Origin: Rubrivivax sp.
Lineage (GTDB): Bacteria > Pseudomonadota > Gammaproteobacteria > Burkholderiales > Burkholderiaceae_C
NCBI GenBank assembly: GCA_020248945.1
Contig: JADCGQ010000004.1
Location: 271,895-335,894, forward strand
Length of the DNA stretch: 64,000 bases
Direction: 5' to 3'
Shown: positions 1-9,169 of the stretch, in pieces
Position numbering within the stretch: position 1 is the first letter of the stretch
How the letters are laid out: each line of letters starts with the position of its first letter
Made by a program: the position numbers and the translations under genes
The notes under the pieces: generated by a model
The model's input: the letters and a program-made list of their open reading frames with translations, nothing else
Told to the model about the DNA's origin: nothing
Database searches by the model: none

Positions 1-1168
1 CGAGCCGCTGGCCCGAGACCTCGGCCGCGATGGTGTCGGGGTACAGAGCGGCGGCGGCGGTGTCGAGGTAGTGCTGCTCGACATCGGTGGCGAAGATCTT
101 CACCGGGCGCAGCCGGCCCTGGCGCTGGAAGGCCTCGGCAAACAGGATGGCGATCGAGTACGCCTCCTCGCCGGTGGCGCAGCAGGCCACCCAGACGCGG
201 ATCGAGTCGGCCGCGCTGTCGCGCTGCACCAGCGGGTTGATCACCTGCTCGGCCAGCTGCTCGAAGACCTCGGCGTCGCGGAAGAAGCGGGTCACCGGGA
301 TCAGCAGTTCCCGGCGCAGCACCGCCTGCTCGTCGGGCGACGAAGCCAGCAGATCGCGGTAGGCCTGCAGCGAGGTCGCGCGCTGCACCTGCATGCGCCG
401 CTCGATGCGCCGCAGCACCGTGGTGGGCTTGTAGTCGGCGAAGTCGATGCCGCTGTGCAGCAGCATCAGCTCCAGGATGCCCTCCAGGGGCTCGGCCACG
501 CTCGGCGGCGTCGCGCCGCCCGGCGGCCGCAGCGACACATGTCGCGGCGCACGCAGGTGCACGCTCAGCCGCTGCGCGAGTTCGGTCGTCGGCGCCACGA
601 CGTCGGCCAGACCCGTGCCGACGGCGCTGCGCGGCATGCCGTCGAACTTGGCGTCGGCCGGCTCCTGCACGAAGACAAAGCCACCGGCGGCGTTGACGGC
701 CGGAATGCCGCGCGAGCCATCGCTGCCGGTGCCCGAGAGCACGACGGCGATGCCGCGGTCGGCACACTGCTCGGCCATGCTGGCGAAGAACACGTCGATC
801 GGCAGCGACAGGCCGTGATCGGGCTTCGGGCTCAGCAGCAGGCGTTCGCCCGCGATGCGCATGTTCTTGGCCGGTGGAATGAGGAACACCGCGTTCGGGG
901 CCAACTGCATGTCGTGCCCGGCCACGCAGACCGGCATCGCGGTGTAGCGCGACAGCAGGTTGTCCATCATCGACTTGTGATCGGGCGACAAGTGCTGGAT
1001 CACGACGAAGGCGGCCCCGGTGTCGCCCGGCAAGGCGGCGAACAGCCGCTCCAGCGCCTCCAGCCCACCGGCAGAGGCGCCGATGGCCACGACAAAGCCA
1101 TGGAAGGCGGATGGCGGCAGGGCGAGGCCGTCGTCATCGAGGACCGGCAGCGGAGCAGGATCGCTCAT
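1..1168 (-). CDS. CheB-CheR fusion chemotaxis protein (C-terminus cut by window edge)
   Basis: Reading the minus strand from ATG at 1168 gives an open frame of 389 codons that runs off the left edge. Residues about 20-200 form a CheB methylesterase domain (removes methyl groups from chemoreceptor glutamates) with the triad visible: Ser32 in GASAGG, His59 in QHLSPDH and Asp150 in SGTGSDG. From about residue 225 a CheR methyltransferase domain follows, with VTRFFRD and the SAM-binding region ACCATGEEAYS. No receiver domain precedes CheB, as is usual in CheB-CheR fusions, which often continue into PAS or kinase domains; that part is not in the window. GAGGTG just before the ATG is the likely ribosome binding site. 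No other chemotaxis gene is nearby. The domain calls are strong; the full architecture is unknown. Confidence 0.9.
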   Translation of the reverse strand, partial: MSDPAPLPVLDDDGLALPPSAFHGFVVAIGASAGGLEALERLFAALPGDTGAAFVVIQHLSPDHKSMMDNLLSRYTAMPVCVAGHDMQLAPNAVFLIPPAKNMRIAGERLLLSPKPDHGLSLPIDVFFASMAEQCADRGIAVVLSGTGSDGSRGIPAVNAAGGFVFVQEPADAKFDGMPRSAVGTGLADVVAPTTELAQRLSVHLRAPRHVSLRPPGGATPPSVAEPLEGILELMLLHSGIDFADYKPTTVLRRIERRMQVQRATSLQAYRDLLASSPDEQAVLRRELLIPVTRFFRDAEVFEQLAEQVINPLVQRDSAADSIRVWVACCATGEEAYSIAILFAEAFQRQGRLRPVKIFATDVEQHYLDTAAAALYPDTIAAEVSGQRL

Positions 1169-1364
1169 CACCTCGGAAGACGGCTTCTCGGGTGGCGCAG
1201 GCGTCGAAGGCGAATCGCAGGGGGTTGGCACTTCAAACTGCGGAGTTTCGATTCAGGCGGACGCCGACTCGAATGGAGGCCAGGTGACCTCGCAGCGAGT
1301 ATGCCACGGCGGCCGACTTTGCCAAGGAGTCACTCGTGAGATCGCGACGCTCGCTCACGCTGGA

Positions 1365-2063
1365 TCAGCGGGCCAGAAACCGGTACAGGTTGCGCAGCAT
1401 GGCCGCCGTGGCGCCCCAGATGAAGTACTCGCGGGACGCGCCATCAGGGCCGGGCGCTTGCCACGGCATCGACAGGAACTGACGCTCGCCGCCTTCGAAC
1501 TCGAATCGATGGCGGTGGTGATGGGCCGGGTTCATCAGCCAGGCCAGCGGCACCTCGAAGGCCTCGGCGACCTCGAACGGATCGAGCGCCAGCTCGAATC
1601 GCGGCTCGACCAGGGCGACCACCGGCGTGACGACGAAGTGCGTCACGGTGGTGTAGGCCGGCAAGGTGCCGATCACCTCGACGTGGGCAGGTGCCAGACC
1701 CACTTCTTCATGGGCCTCGCGCAGCGCGGTGCTCACGGGGCCGTCGTCCCCGGGCTCGCTGCGGCCGCCGGGAAAACTGATCTGCCCGGCGTGGTCGCGC
1801 AGATGATCGGTGCGGCGGGTCAGCAGCACCGCGAGGCCCTGCTCGCGCTGCACGAGCGGAACCAGCACCGCAGCAGCCGCGGCGCTGCGGCCCTCGAAAG
1901 GTTTGCCGTCACCCGGGTGCTCGGGCTCGAAGGGTTCGCCGGCGGCGAAGCGCGCCCGCAGCAGCGGCAAGGCCAGCTGGGCCATCGGAACGGGCGGCAG
2001 ATGTGAATCGACCCCCGCCACTGGCACGCGGCGGGGGTCGAGGATGCGCGGCGGCGCTGCCAA
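1365..2063 (-). CDS. Nudix hydrolase, CoA pyrophosphatase-like
   Basis: A Nudix hydrolase of the NudL/YeaB type, a family that splits CoA and related nucleotide diphosphates. The CoA-specific segment LLTRRTDHLRDHAGQISFPGG-type is present and runs directly into the Nudix box (GGRSEPGDD...REAHEEVGL), with the glutamates needed for metal binding. The start is uncertain. Homologues begin just before the DPRRVPVAG segment, which has no ATG in front of it, so TTG at 2063 is chosen. GTG at 2027 and ATG at 1985 are alternatives, and none has a good ribosome binding site. The gene lies 25 bases after rplS and may be read through from the ribosomal operon. Function is confident, start is not. Confidence 0.85.
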   Translation of the reverse strand: MAAPPRILDPRRVPVAGVDSHLPPVPMAQLALPLLRARFAAGEPFEPEHPGDGKPFEGRSAAAAAVLVPLVQREQGLAVLLTRRTDHLRDHAGQISFPGGRSEPGDDGPVSTALREAHEEVGLAPAHVEVIGTLPAYTTVTHFVVTPVVALVEPRFELALDPFEVAEAFEVPLAWLMNPAHHHRHRFEFEGGERQFLSMPWQAPGPDGASREYFIWGATAAMLRNLYRFLAR

Positions 2064-2088
2064 GGCGGCGCCTGCAGTCAGCCCGCCA

Positions 2089-2442
2089 TCAAGCGAGCTT
2101 TTCCTTGATGCGCGCGCTCTTGCCGCTGCGCTGGCGCAGGTAGTACAGCTTGGCGCGGCGCACGGCACCGCGGCGTTTGATCTCGATGCTGGCGATCAGC
2201 GGGCTGTAGGTCTGGAACGTGCGCTCCACGCCTTCGCCGTTGGACACCTTGCGCACGATGAAGCTGCTGTTGAGGCTGCGGTTGCGCTTGGCAATGACGA
2301 CACCTTCGTAGGCCTGGACGCGCTTGCGCGTGCCTTCGACCACGTTGACGTTGACGATGACGGTGTCGCCGGGGGCGAAGGCCGGGATCGTGCGGTTCAG
2401 GCGCGCGATCTCTTCCTGCTCGAGGGTGGCAATGAGGTCCAC
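2089..2442 (-). CDS. rplS: 50S ribosomal protein L19
   Basis: Ribosomal protein L19 sits at the 30S-50S interface of the large subunit. The whole family is visible, from the [13 protein letters not shown] start through [14 protein letters not shown], the SSFIVRKVS core and the [16 protein letters not shown] tail. GTG at 2442 is taken as the start because the family begins at this point and GGAGA lies five bases upstream; the open frame continues further upstream but has no family similarity there. The product is 117 residues, a normal length. It is the last gene of the conserved rpsP-rimM-trmD-rplS operon. Confidence 0.97.
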   Translation of the reverse strand: MDLIATLEQEEIARLNRTIPAFAPGDTVIVNVNVVEGTRKRVQAYEGVVIAKRNRSLNSSFIVRKVSNGEGVERTFQTYSPLIASIEIKRRGAVRRAKLYYLRQRSGKSARIKEKLA

Positions 2443-2520
2443 AGGGTTCTCCGAAAACGATCTTGCTCTGGGCCTTGTTGGGGGATATCGATGCCCGGCA
2501 GAGGATCGCAAAGCCTTTGA

Positions 2521-3276
2521 TTATGGCACGGTCGGCTGCGCCGCCAGGAAGCGTTCGTCGGCCTTGCTCAGGCGGCCGGCGGCGAGCGCCGCCGCGACCA
2601 GTTCGGGCCGGCGCCGCAGCGTCAGCGCCAGGGCCTGTTCGCGGCGCCAGCGTGCGATGTCGGCGTGGTGCCCCGACATCAGCACGTCGGGCACGGCCTG
2701 CTCCACGCCATCGATGCTCAGGCGCTCGGGCCGACTGTAGTGCGGGCCTTCGAGCAGGCCGTCGGAGAAGCTGTCGCACTGGTGCGAAGGCTCGGTCAGC
2801 ACGCCGGGCTGCAGCCGCGCCACGGCGTCGAGCAGCGCCAGCGCCGGCAACTCGCCGCCGGAGAGCACGAAGTCGCCGAGGCTGATCTCCAGCGTCACGC
2901 GGGCGTCGATCAGCCGCTGGTCGATGCCCTCGTAGCGGCCGCACAGCAGAACGGCACCCGGGCCAGCGGCAAGCTGCTGCACGAGCGCCTGGTCGAGCCG
3001 ACGCCCGGTGGGCGTGAAGTGGATCACCGCATGCGGCCCCGGTCCGCGTGCCGCCGCGATGGCGTCCAGCGTGCGGAGCAAGGGCTCGACCAGCATCACC
3101 ATGCCAGCACCGCCGCCATAGGGGCGGTCGTCGACGCGGCGGTAGGCATCGTCGGTGTGGTCGCGCGGCGACCAGGTCTGCACCTGCACGGCGCCTTCGA
3201 AGGCACGGCGGGTGATGCCGTGCACCAGATGGGGCGCGATCAGTTCGGGAAACAGCGTGACGATGTCGAAGCGCAT
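2521..3276 (-). CDS. trmD: tRNA (guanine-N1-)-methyltransferase
   Basis: TrmD methylates G37 next to the anticodon of tRNAs that read CNN codons, using SAM, and so prevents +1 frameshifting. The start is ATG at 3276 ([12 protein letters not shown]), the typical family beginning; the frame is open further upstream but overlaps the rimM end. Knotted SPOUT fold signatures are present: [23 protein letters not shown] and [13 protein letters not shown]. The product is 251 residues, a normal length. The gene is followed by rplS after a gap of about 80 bases and preceded by rimM, the standard operon order. Confidence 0.97.
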   Translation of the reverse strand: MRFDIVTLFPELIAPHLVHGITRRAFEGAVQVQTWSPRDHTDDAYRRVDDRPYGGGAGMVMLVEPLLRTLDAIAAARGPGPHAVIHFTPTGRRLDQALVQQLAAGPGAVLLCGRYEGIDQRLIDARVTLEISLGDFVLSGGELPALALLDAVARLQPGVLTEPSHQCDSFSDGLLEGPHYSRPERLSIDGVEQAVPDVLMSGHHADIARWRREQALALTLRRRPELVAAALAAGRLSKADERFLAAQPTVP

Positions 3277-3301
3277 GGGCCGCGCGCGGGCGTCGAGCGC
3301 G

Positions 3302-3868
3302 TCAGTAGTCGGCTTGCCAGTCGACGCGGATGCGCCGCTCGGCCTGCTCGACGGCGTCGACATAGGCGTCGACGAAGGGGATCAGGGTCTCTTCGGCCGC
3401 AGGATCCGCCGGCCGAACGCGCAGCACGCAGTGCGGCCCGGTCTCGAGCAGGCCGACCACCTCGCCCAGCGGCTTGGATTCGCGGTCGAGCACGCTCATG
3501 CCGATCAGATCGACCCAGTAGAACTCGCCCTCGTCGGGCGTCGGGAAGCTGGCCCGCGAGACCCAGATGCGGGCGCCCTTCAGGCTCTCGGCGACATCGC
3601 GGTCGTCGAGGTCCTGCACGGTGGCGACGATGCCGTCGCCCTGCTCGCGTGCCAGCGCAATGCGCAGCAGCACCGGATGCGGCAAGCCGCCGGGCCGCGG
3701 GGGATCGGCCGGCGCGAGGTACCAGCGCTTGGTGGAAAACAGGGCCTGCGCATCGGCGGCGAAAGGCATCACCTTCAGGCCGCCCTTCACGCCCCAGGCC
3801 CCGAGCACGCGGCCGACCTCGACCGCGTCGGCCGGCAGCGCCTCGGGGGGGCCCAGGGCAGCGTGCAC
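3302..3868 (-). CDS. rimM: 16S rRNA processing protein RimM
   Basis: RimM binds S19 and the 30S head during small-subunit maturation. The N-terminal domain ([21 protein letters not shown]) and the C-terminal PRC barrel ([12 protein letters not shown]...[10 protein letters not shown]...[11 protein letters not shown]) are both present. The product has 188 residues, normal for the family. The start is ATG at 3868, 20 bases downstream of the rpsP stop. Confidence 0.96.
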   Translation of the reverse strand: MHAALGPPEALPADAVEVGRVLGAWGVKGGLKVMPFAADAQALFSTKRWYLAPADPPRPGGLPHPVLLRIALAREQGDGIVATVQDLDDRDVAESLKGARIWVSRASFPTPDEGEFYWVDLIGMSVLDRESKPLGEVVGLLETGPHCVLRVRPADPAAEETLIPFVDAYVDAVEQAERRIRVDWQADY

Positions 3869-3888
3869 GGCCGCGGGAACGGTTGCCG

Positions 3889-4140
3889 TCAGGCGGTGGC
3901 CTTGGCGGCCTGCGCCACCAGGCGCGCCACCGTGGGCGACAGCTGTGCGCCGACGCCCGTCCAGTGCGTCACGCGGTCGATCGCCACGCGCAGCGGCTGC
4001 TCGCCACCGGCGGCCATCGGGTTGTAGAAACCCAGACGCTCGATGAAGCGGCCGTCGCGGCGCTCGCGCGAGTCAGCAACGACGATGTTGTAGAAAGGGC
4101 GCTTCTTGGCGCCGCCACGGGCCAGTCGAATCACGACCAT
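3889..4140 (-). CDS. rpsP: 30S ribosomal protein S16
   Basis: Ribosomal protein S16, first gene of the rpsP-rimM-trmD-rplS operon. The product is 83 residues, starting [20 protein letters not shown] and containing the family segment [14 protein letters not shown] at 4140 follows GAGGTG at a proper distance. The frame stays open upstream, but that stretch has no S16 similarity. A TATAAT box about 155 bases upstream suggests a long untranslated leader. Confidence 0.97.
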   Translation of the reverse strand: MVVIRLARGGAKKRPFYNIVVADSRERRDGRFIERLGFYNPMAAGGEQPLRVAIDRVTHWTGVGAQLSPTVARLVAQAAKATA

Positions 4141-4293
4141 GATCACCTCGGATAGGGAAGTTGCAGTGCTTGCAATACGCTCACGATAGCCCGGGCCCGT
4201 GGACACGGCCGGGCAGGCCATCAGCAGGGGCCGACACCGTAGATACGCCCTGCAGGTTGCGATGAACCCCACGGCCAGCGTCGGAAACCGCGC

Positions 4294-4322
4294 ATTATAG
4301 ACTGCAGCATGACCTCGTCGAC
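4294..4322 (-). promoter_or_regulatory. Candidate promoter of the rpsP operon
   Basis: On the minus strand a perfect TATAAT lies at 4299-4294. The region 17 bases further upstream reads GTCGAC, a weak -35 match, and lies inside the start of the divergent membrane-protein gene at 4309. It would give a leader of roughly 145-150 bases before rpsP. The -10 box is clear; promoter activity is inferred. Confidence 0.5.
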
Positions 4323-4776
4323 GCTTCCCGTTTCTGATCCACCCGCGGCGTTCTACCGCAGCAAGACACTCGCCGCCTGGCTGGCGCTGCTCGCCGGCAC
4401 GCTGGGCCTGCACCGCATGTACCTGTATGGCCTGGGTGACCGCTGGGCCTGGGTGCACCCGCTGCCCACGGCGATCGGAGTGATCGGCCTGCACCGCCAC
4501 CTCACGCTGGGTCAGGACGACACGCTGTCCTGGGCCTTGCTGCCGTTGCTGGGCCTGAGCATCTCGGTGGCGATGTTCACCGCCATCGTCTGGGCCCTGA
4601 CGCCCGACGAGCGCTGGGACGAACGCCACAACCCGGGCCACGCCGGCCGCGGCACGGGATGGGGGCCGGTGCTGGCGGCCATCCTGGCCTTGCTGATCGG
4701 CGGCGGCATCCTCACGGGCACCATCGCTTACGCGGGCCAGCGCTTCTTCGAAGTGCAGTTCTCGACCGCAGCCTGA
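4309..4776 (+). CDS. Small membrane protein, TM2-like
   Basis: A 155-residue protein with three or four hydrophobic segments, near residues 18-45, 72-96 and 122-146. The first segment, with [13 protein letters not shown] followed by [10 protein letters not shown], resembles the TM2 domain pattern (two helices joined by a turn around a conserved G.H..Y motif). A soluble charged loop ([11 protein letters not shown]) separates the second and third hydrophobic stretches. It is divergent from rpsP and convergent with folK. Its role is unknown. A short inverted repeat (GCCTGA at 4771-4776, TCAGGC at 4787-4792) includes its stop codon and that of folK. Confidence 0.7.
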   Translation: MTSSTLPVSDPPAAFYRSKTLAAWLALLAGTLGLHRMYLYGLGDRWAWVHPLPTAIGVIGLHRHLTLGQDDTLSWALLPLLGLSISVAMFTAIVWALTPDERWDERHNPGHAGRGTGWGPVLAAILALLIGGGILTGTIAYAGQRFFEVQFSTAA

Positions 4777-4786
4777 GCGGCATGCT

Positions 4787-5269
4787 TCAGGCGAGGCGCA
4801 CGATGGTCTGATCGGCTGCGTCGGCGCGCCAGCCCGCCAGTGCGCCCAGTATGGGGTGCGACCAATCCGGCGCCAGTTCAAGCAGCGGTTCCAGCACGAA
4901 GGCCCGAAGGTGGAGCCGTGGATGCGGCAGCACGAGGCTCGGGCTGTTCAGCACGAGATCGCCCACGAACAGCAGGTCGAGATCCAGCGTGCGTGGCGCG
5001 TTGCGGTAAGGGCGCTGGCGCTGATGGCGGGCCTCGATGGCCTGCAGGCCTTCGAGCAAGGCCTGCGGTTTGAGCGTGCTGCGCAACTCGGCCACGGCGT
5101 TGATGAAGTCCGGGCCTTGGGCCTCGACCGGCGCGCTGCGGTACAGCGCCGATCGCGCCACGAGTTCGGTGCCTTCGAGCGCGGCGAGTTCGTCAAGGGC
5201 CGCGCGCACCGTGCCGGCCGCGTCACCCAGGTTGGCGCCGAGACCGACGAAGATGCGCGGCGCCGTCAT
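4787..5269 (-). CDS. folK: 2-amino-4-hydroxy-6-hydroxymethyldihydropteridine diphosphokinase
   Basis: FolK (HPPK) transfers pyrophosphate from ATP to the pterin precursor of folate. The family signatures are visible: [10 protein letters not shown] at the start, [20 protein letters not shown] (metal and ATP binding) and [16 protein letters not shown]. The product is 160 residues. The start ATG at 5269 overlaps the pcnB stop as ATGA. FolK often follows pcnB in beta- and gammaproteobacteria. Confidence 0.96.
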   Translation of the reverse strand: MTAPRIFVGLGANLGDAAGTVRAALDELAALEGTELVARSALYRSAPVEAQGPDFINAVAELRSTLKPQALLEGLQAIEARHQRQRPYRNAPRTLDLDLLFVGDLVLNSPSLVLPHPRLHLRAFVLEPLLELAPDWSHPILGALAGWRADAADQTIVRLA

Positions 5270-6891
5270 TCCAGAGTGGTTGGCGCAGCGCCGCCGTCGG
5301 GACGCGGGCCGCGTCGCCGACGACGCCGGCGCTTGCGCGGCGCGGCAGGGTCGGCGGCCTCGCCATCGGTGGGCGCCTCGCCGGTGTGGTCGTCGTCGGT
5401 ACCCTCCCTCTCGTCGCCCGCGGCGGCCGGGGCCCCGGCGGCGCCGCGGCGGGCACGCGGCCCACTGGCAGCGGGCTTCACGTCGGCAAGCAGCGCCTCG
5501 CGCTCCTCTTCGTTGCCCAGGTGGAAGTCTTCCCACCAGTCGGCGAGGTCGCTGCGGGTCTCGCCCGCATCGGCACGCAGGCGCAGGAAGTCGTAGCCGG
5601 CGCGGAACCGGGCCTGCGCGGCCAGCGAGTGGGCGCCGCTGGGCGTGCGGCGATCGAAGCGCGGCTGCATCAGCCAGATCTCGCGCATGTCGGCGGCCAG
5701 CTTGCCGCGGCCGGAGATGTCGCCGATGCGGGCGTCGAACACCGCGTCCACGGCCTGCTGCAGCGCCGGGAACGGCGCCTCGCCCTGCGCCTTGAGCGCC
5801 GTCCAGCGCTCTTGCACGTCGTGCCACAGCAGGCAGGCGAGCAGGAAACTCGGCGCCACGGGGCGGCCCTCGCCGACGCGACGATCGGTATCCTCGAGCG
5901 CCAGCCGCACAAACGTGGCGCGCGCTGCAGCGGCGCTGCCGCTGCCGCCAAGGGCGGCCTCGAGCACCGGGAAGATCGGCGTGCCGCCACCCACCAGGCC
6001 GAAGCGCTTCATCTGCTCCAGGCTGGCCAGCGCGTGGCCGGTCTGCAGCAGCTTGATCATCTCGTCGAACAGGCGCGAGATCGGCACGTTGGCCAGCAGC
6101 GGCACCATCGCGCGAACCGGCGCTTCGGTGGCCGTCTCGAGGCCGAAGCCCAGCTTGGCCGCGAACCGCACCACGCGCAGGATGCGCACCGGGTCTTCGC
6201 GGTAGCGCGTCACGGGGTCGCCGATCATGCGCAGCACGCGGGCGCGGGCGTCGGCCAGGCCGCCGTGGTAGTCGACCACCGTCTGCGTGACGGGGTCGAA
6301 GTACATCGCGTTGATGGTGAAGTCGCGCCGCGCCGCGTCTTCGATCTGCGGGCCCCAGACGTTGTCGCGCAGCACGCGGCCTTCGGCGTCGACGACATGC
6401 TGCTTCTCGCCAGCCTGCGCGATCTGCGACTTGCTCGTGCGCTCGTTGCCCGCCACCTGCTCGGCGGCGGCGGCGTCGAGGTAGGCGCGGAAAGTGCTCA
6501 CCTCGATGGTTTCGTGCTCGCGCCCGCGGCCGAATACCACGTGCACGAGGCGGAAGCGCCGGCCGATGATGAAGGCCCGGCGGAACAGCGCCTTCACCTG
6601 CTCGGGCGTGGCGTCGGTGGCGACGTCGAAGTCCTTCGGGCGCAGGCCCACGAGCAGATCGCGCACGGCGCCGCCCACGACGTAGGCTTCATAGCCGGCG
6701 TCCTTGAGCGTGCGCACCACGCGCACGGCGTTGGCGTCGAGCAGCTTGGGGTCGATGCGGTGCTCGGCAGCCGCGATCTCGGCGCGCGCGCCGAGCGGGA
6801 TCACCGGCACCGCGGGCGCCGCGGCGGTGGCGGACGTGGCCGTTGCGGACTCGCCCTGGCCGAACAGTCGTTGAATGAACTTCTTGATCAT
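5266..6891 (-). CDS. pcnB: Poly(A) polymerase I
   Basis: PcnB adds 3' poly(A) tails to RNA and marks it for decay. The nucleotidyltransferase core is clear: [13 protein letters not shown] followed by [14 protein letters not shown] (metal-binding aspartates) and [13 protein letters not shown]. The head and RNA-binding regions follow ([20 protein letters not shown]). The C-terminus is low-complexity, acidic and then Arg-rich ([12 protein letters not shown]), as in other proteobacterial PcnB proteins. The length is 541 residues. ATG at 6891 overlaps the stop of the upstream HAD gene as ATGA, and its own stop overlaps folK the same way. Confidence 0.96.
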   Translation of the reverse strand: MIKKFIQRLFGQGESATATSATAAAPAVPVIPLGARAEIAAAEHRIDPKLLDANAVRVVRTLKDAGYEAYVVGGAVRDLLVGLRPKDFDVATDATPEQVKALFRRAFIIGRRFRLVHVVFGRGREHETIEVSTFRAYLDAAAAEQVAGNERTSKSQIAQAGEKQHVVDAEGRVLRDNVWGPQIEDAARRDFTINAMYFDPVTQTVVDYHGGLADARARVLRMIGDPVTRYREDPVRILRVVRFAAKLGFGLETATEAPVRAMVPLLANVPISRLFDEMIKLLQTGHALASLEQMKRFGLVGGGTPIFPVLEAALGGSGSAAAARATFVRLALEDTDRRVGEGRPVAPSFLLACLLWHDVQERWTALKAQGEAPFPALQQAVDAVFDARIGDISGRGKLAADMREIWLMQPRFDRRTPSGAHSLAAQARFRAGYDFLRLRADAGETRSDLADWWEDFHLGNEEEREALLADVKPAASGPRARRGAAGAPAAAGDEREGTDDDHTGEAPTDGEAADPAAPRKRRRRRRRGPRPDGGAAPTTLE

Positions 6892-7568
6892 GTGAACAGA
6901 TGGATGACGGGCCAGCCGCGCTCGGCGGCCGTGCGGGCCAGGCCGGCGCCCGGGTTGGTGGCCACCGGGTGGCTCACGGCCTCCAGCAGGGGCAGGTCGT
7001 TCGTGGAATCGCTGTAGAAGGTGCTGCGCGGTGCTGCCGCGAGTGTGGTGCCCAGGCTGGCGAGCCAGGCCTCGACCCGCACGATCTTGCCCTCGCGGAA
7101 CGAGGGCGTGCCGGCGATGCGGCCCGTCACTCGGCCGGCGCCATCACGTTCCAGTTCGGTGGCGATGAGCGTGTCGATGCCGAACAGCGCCGCGATCGGC
7201 CGCGTCACGAACTCGTTGGTGGCGGTGACCATCGCCAGGCGATCACCGGCCTGGCGGTGGCGCTCCACCACGTCGATGGCCGCCGGGTGCAGCATCGGGC
7301 GCACGACCTCCTCGACGAAGGCCGCGAGCACGCGCTGCTGCTCGGCTTCGGGGCGGTGGCGCCAGGCGGCGGTGGCGAAGTCGACGTAGGCCGTCATGTC
7401 GAGACGGCCTTCGAGGTAGTCGGCGTAGAAGCGGTCGTTGGCGCGGCGGAAGGCGTCGTCCGAGACCCAGCCGCGCTGGACCAGGAACTCGCCGAAGGCG
7501 TGGTCGCTGTCGCGCGGCAGCAGCGTGCCGTCGAGATCGAACAGCGCCAGTGCGGGCACGGCCGTCAT
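6888..7568 (-). CDS. HAD-IB family phosphatase (SerB-like)
   Basis: A 226-residue haloacid-dehalogenase family hydrolase. Motif I is LFDLDGTLLPRDSD with the nucleophilic aspartate pair, motif II lies in MVTATNEFV and motif IV in FYSDSTNDLPLL. The HAD-IB class also includes phosphoserine phosphatase and CicA, but the substrate here cannot be assigned. The gene sits between hda and pcnB with 4-base ATGA overlaps on both sides. This placement between hda and pcnB is common in Burkholderiales, which suggests co-expression but does not identify the substrate. Confidence 0.9.
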   Translation of the reverse strand: MTAVPALALFDLDGTLLPRDSDHAFGEFLVQRGWVSDDAFRRANDRFYADYLEGRLDMTAYVDFATAAWRHRPEAEQQRVLAAFVEEVVRPMLHPAAIDVVERHRQAGDRLAMVTATNEFVTRPIAALFGIDTLIATELERDGAGRVTGRIAGTPSFREGKIVRVEAWLASLGTTLAAAPRSTFYSDSTNDLPLLEAVSHPVATNPGAGLARTAAERGWPVIHLFT

Positions 7569-8248
7569 GCGCCGGTCTCCGGCAGGCCTTCTTCGGCCAG
7601 CATCTGGCGCACCAGCGGCACGGTGACGCGCCGGCCCTTGGCCAGGCCGAAGTCGTCGAGGCGGTCGAGCGTGAGCATCAGATGGCTCAGGTCGCGGGGA
7701 AAACGGGCGAGCAGGAAGTCCATCACGTCGTCGGCCAGGAAGATGCCACGGTGGTCGGCCTCGCGGCGCAGCGCGGCGCGCGTTTCGCTGTCGGCCAGCG
7801 GCTCGAGCGCGAACACGTGGCCCCAGCCCAGGCGGGTGCGCAGATCGTCGCGCAGCGGCAGGTCGACGGGCGGCAGGCGGCCGGCGGCCAGCCACTGCAC
7901 GCCCTGGGCCGCGGCCGCTTCGAACAAGGTGAACGCGGCGTGCTGCGCGGCGGGCGAGAGTTCGTCGCAGCGGTCGACGACCACCAGCGCCCAGTGCGGC
8001 TGCAGCACCCAGGGCTCGGGGTCGGCGGCGTCGAGCCAGGCGGTGCTCAGGCCACCCGCCTGGCAGCGCGCGACCAGTGCCTGCATCAGGTGCGTCTTGC
8101 CGCTGGCAGCCGGGCCCCACAGGTACACCGGCGCCGAGGGCAGCACCAGGGCGGCCAGATGCGTGGCCGCCGCGGCGTTGGCGCCGGGCACGAAGTTGTC
8201 GAAGGTGGGCCGTGACTCGGGGCCGATGGCCAGGGGGATCTGCTTCAT
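7565..8248 (-). CDS. hda: DnaA regulatory inactivator Hda
   Basis: Hda is a DnaA-like AAA+ protein that, with the DNA clamp, stimulates ATP hydrolysis by DnaA and limits re-initiation. The N-terminus MKQIPLAIGPE carries the clamp-binding motif (QIPLAI), which decides for ATG at 8248 over the ATG five codons upstream. The Walker A-like motif GPAASGKTHL and Walker B (ALVVVDRCDEL) are present. The product is 227 residues and its stop overlaps the HAD gene start (ATGA). Confidence 0.93.
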   Translation of the reverse strand: MKQIPLAIGPESRPTFDNFVPGANAAAATHLAALVLPSAPVYLWGPAASGKTHLMQALVARCQAGGLSTAWLDAADPEPWVLQPHWALVVVDRCDELSPAAQHAAFTLFEAAAAQGVQWLAAGRLPPVDLPLRDDLRTRLGWGHVFALEPLADSETRAALRREADHRGIFLADDVMDFLLARFPRDLSHLMLTLDRLDDFGLAKGRRVTVPLVRQMLAEEGLPETGA

Positions 8249-8270
8249 GGGATGAACTTGCACGCCGCCT

Positions 8271-9158
8271 TCACTGCGCCGCCTGCCAGGCGGCGAGGTG
8301 GCGCGCCAGCGCCGGGGCGTCGTCGGCGTCGGGGCAATTCGCCAGGTAGAGCGCCAGCGCCGCCGCAGCCTCGCGGCGGGCGCCGATTTCGGCGAGCGCC
8401 AGCGCGTGGTCGCGGCGCTCGGTCCAGGCCTCGGGCAGCACGATCACCAACCGGGCCAGCACCCGCTCCAGGCGCCGCCAGTCGGCATGGGCCCGGTGGA
8501 TCTCCTTCAGGTTGCGCAGCATGCGCGCAATGATGTCGCGAGGCGGCGACGCCATGAGGAACAGGCCCAGCGGCCAGTCGTCGTCGCTGCCACCGAGCCC
8601 GTTGCCCGAGCTGTTCTGGATGCCCCGGCGAAACGGCGCCAGGCGCTCCTCGAGCTCTTCGCGCGACAGCGACTGGCCGCTGAACGGGTCGATGATGACC
8701 TCGCCGCGCGTCATCGACACCTTGACGAGAAAGTGGCCCGGGAACGAGACGCCGTGCACCGCCAGGCCGACCTGCTGTCCGATCTCCTGGTAGAGCACCG
8801 CCAGCGAGATGGGGATGCCGCGCCGCGTGGCCAGCACCGCGGGGATCAGGCTGTTGCGGCGGTCGTGGTAGTGGTTGATGTTGCCGCCGAAGCCGAGTTC
8901 ATTGAAGAAGAACCGGTTCAGCAGGCGCAGGCGCTGCAGCGGCGGGGCATCGGCCGGCAGCCGGGTGTTCAGCCGCTGCGCCAGTGCGTCGACCTCGGCC
9001 AGCACGCCCTGCACGTCGAGCGAGGGGTCGTCGTCCTGCGCCAGAGACACCGCGGCCTCGAGCAGCGGAAAGCTCTCGTCGCTGGCCACCAGGGAGGCAA
9101 AGTACGCCAGCGGGGTGACGTCGTGATGCAAGGACGCGGACATGGCAGGGTGGGTCAT
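8271..9158 (-). CDS. SirB1 family transglutaminase-like/TPR protein
   Basis: A 295-residue protein of the SirB1 type. Its N-terminal half carries the transglutaminase-like segment: HYHDRRNSLIPAVLATRRG, then SLAVLYQEIGQQVGL and HGVSFPGHFLVKV, with a conserved His and FDPFSG-like IIDPFSG. The C-terminal part (LKEIHRAHADWRRLERVLARL onward) is helical and repeat-like, as in TPR tails. The usual catalytic Cys of transglutaminases is not obvious, so enzyme activity is uncertain. ATG at 9158 is chosen; ATG at 9143 is equally possible. The gene lies 11 bases after murJ. Confidence 0.82.
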   Translation of the reverse strand: MTHPAMSASLHHDVTPLAYFASLVASDESFPLLEAAVSLAQDDDPSLDVQGVLAEVDALAQRLNTRLPADAPPLQRLRLLNRFFFNELGFGGNINHYHDRRNSLIPAVLATRRGIPISLAVLYQEIGQQVGLAVHGVSFPGHFLVKVSMTRGEVIIDPFSGQSLSREELEERLAPFRRGIQNSSGNGLGGSDDDWPLGLFLMASPPRDIIARMLRNLKEIHRAHADWRRLERVLARLVIVLPEAWTERRDHALALAEIGARREAAAALALYLANCPDADDAPALARHLAAWQAAQ

Positions 9159-9169
9159 GCCAGTGTAGG

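Noticed and set aside
71..1339. Long plus-strand open frame opposite the CheB-CheR gene
   Set aside because: Its product is low-complexity, rich in His, Arg, Gly and Ala, and matches no family; the minus strand carries clear CheB and CheR motifs.
1986..2168. Nudix gene starting at ATG 2168
   Set aside because: This would overlap the end of rplS in another frame, and those residues are Cys/Ser/Ala-rich with no family match.
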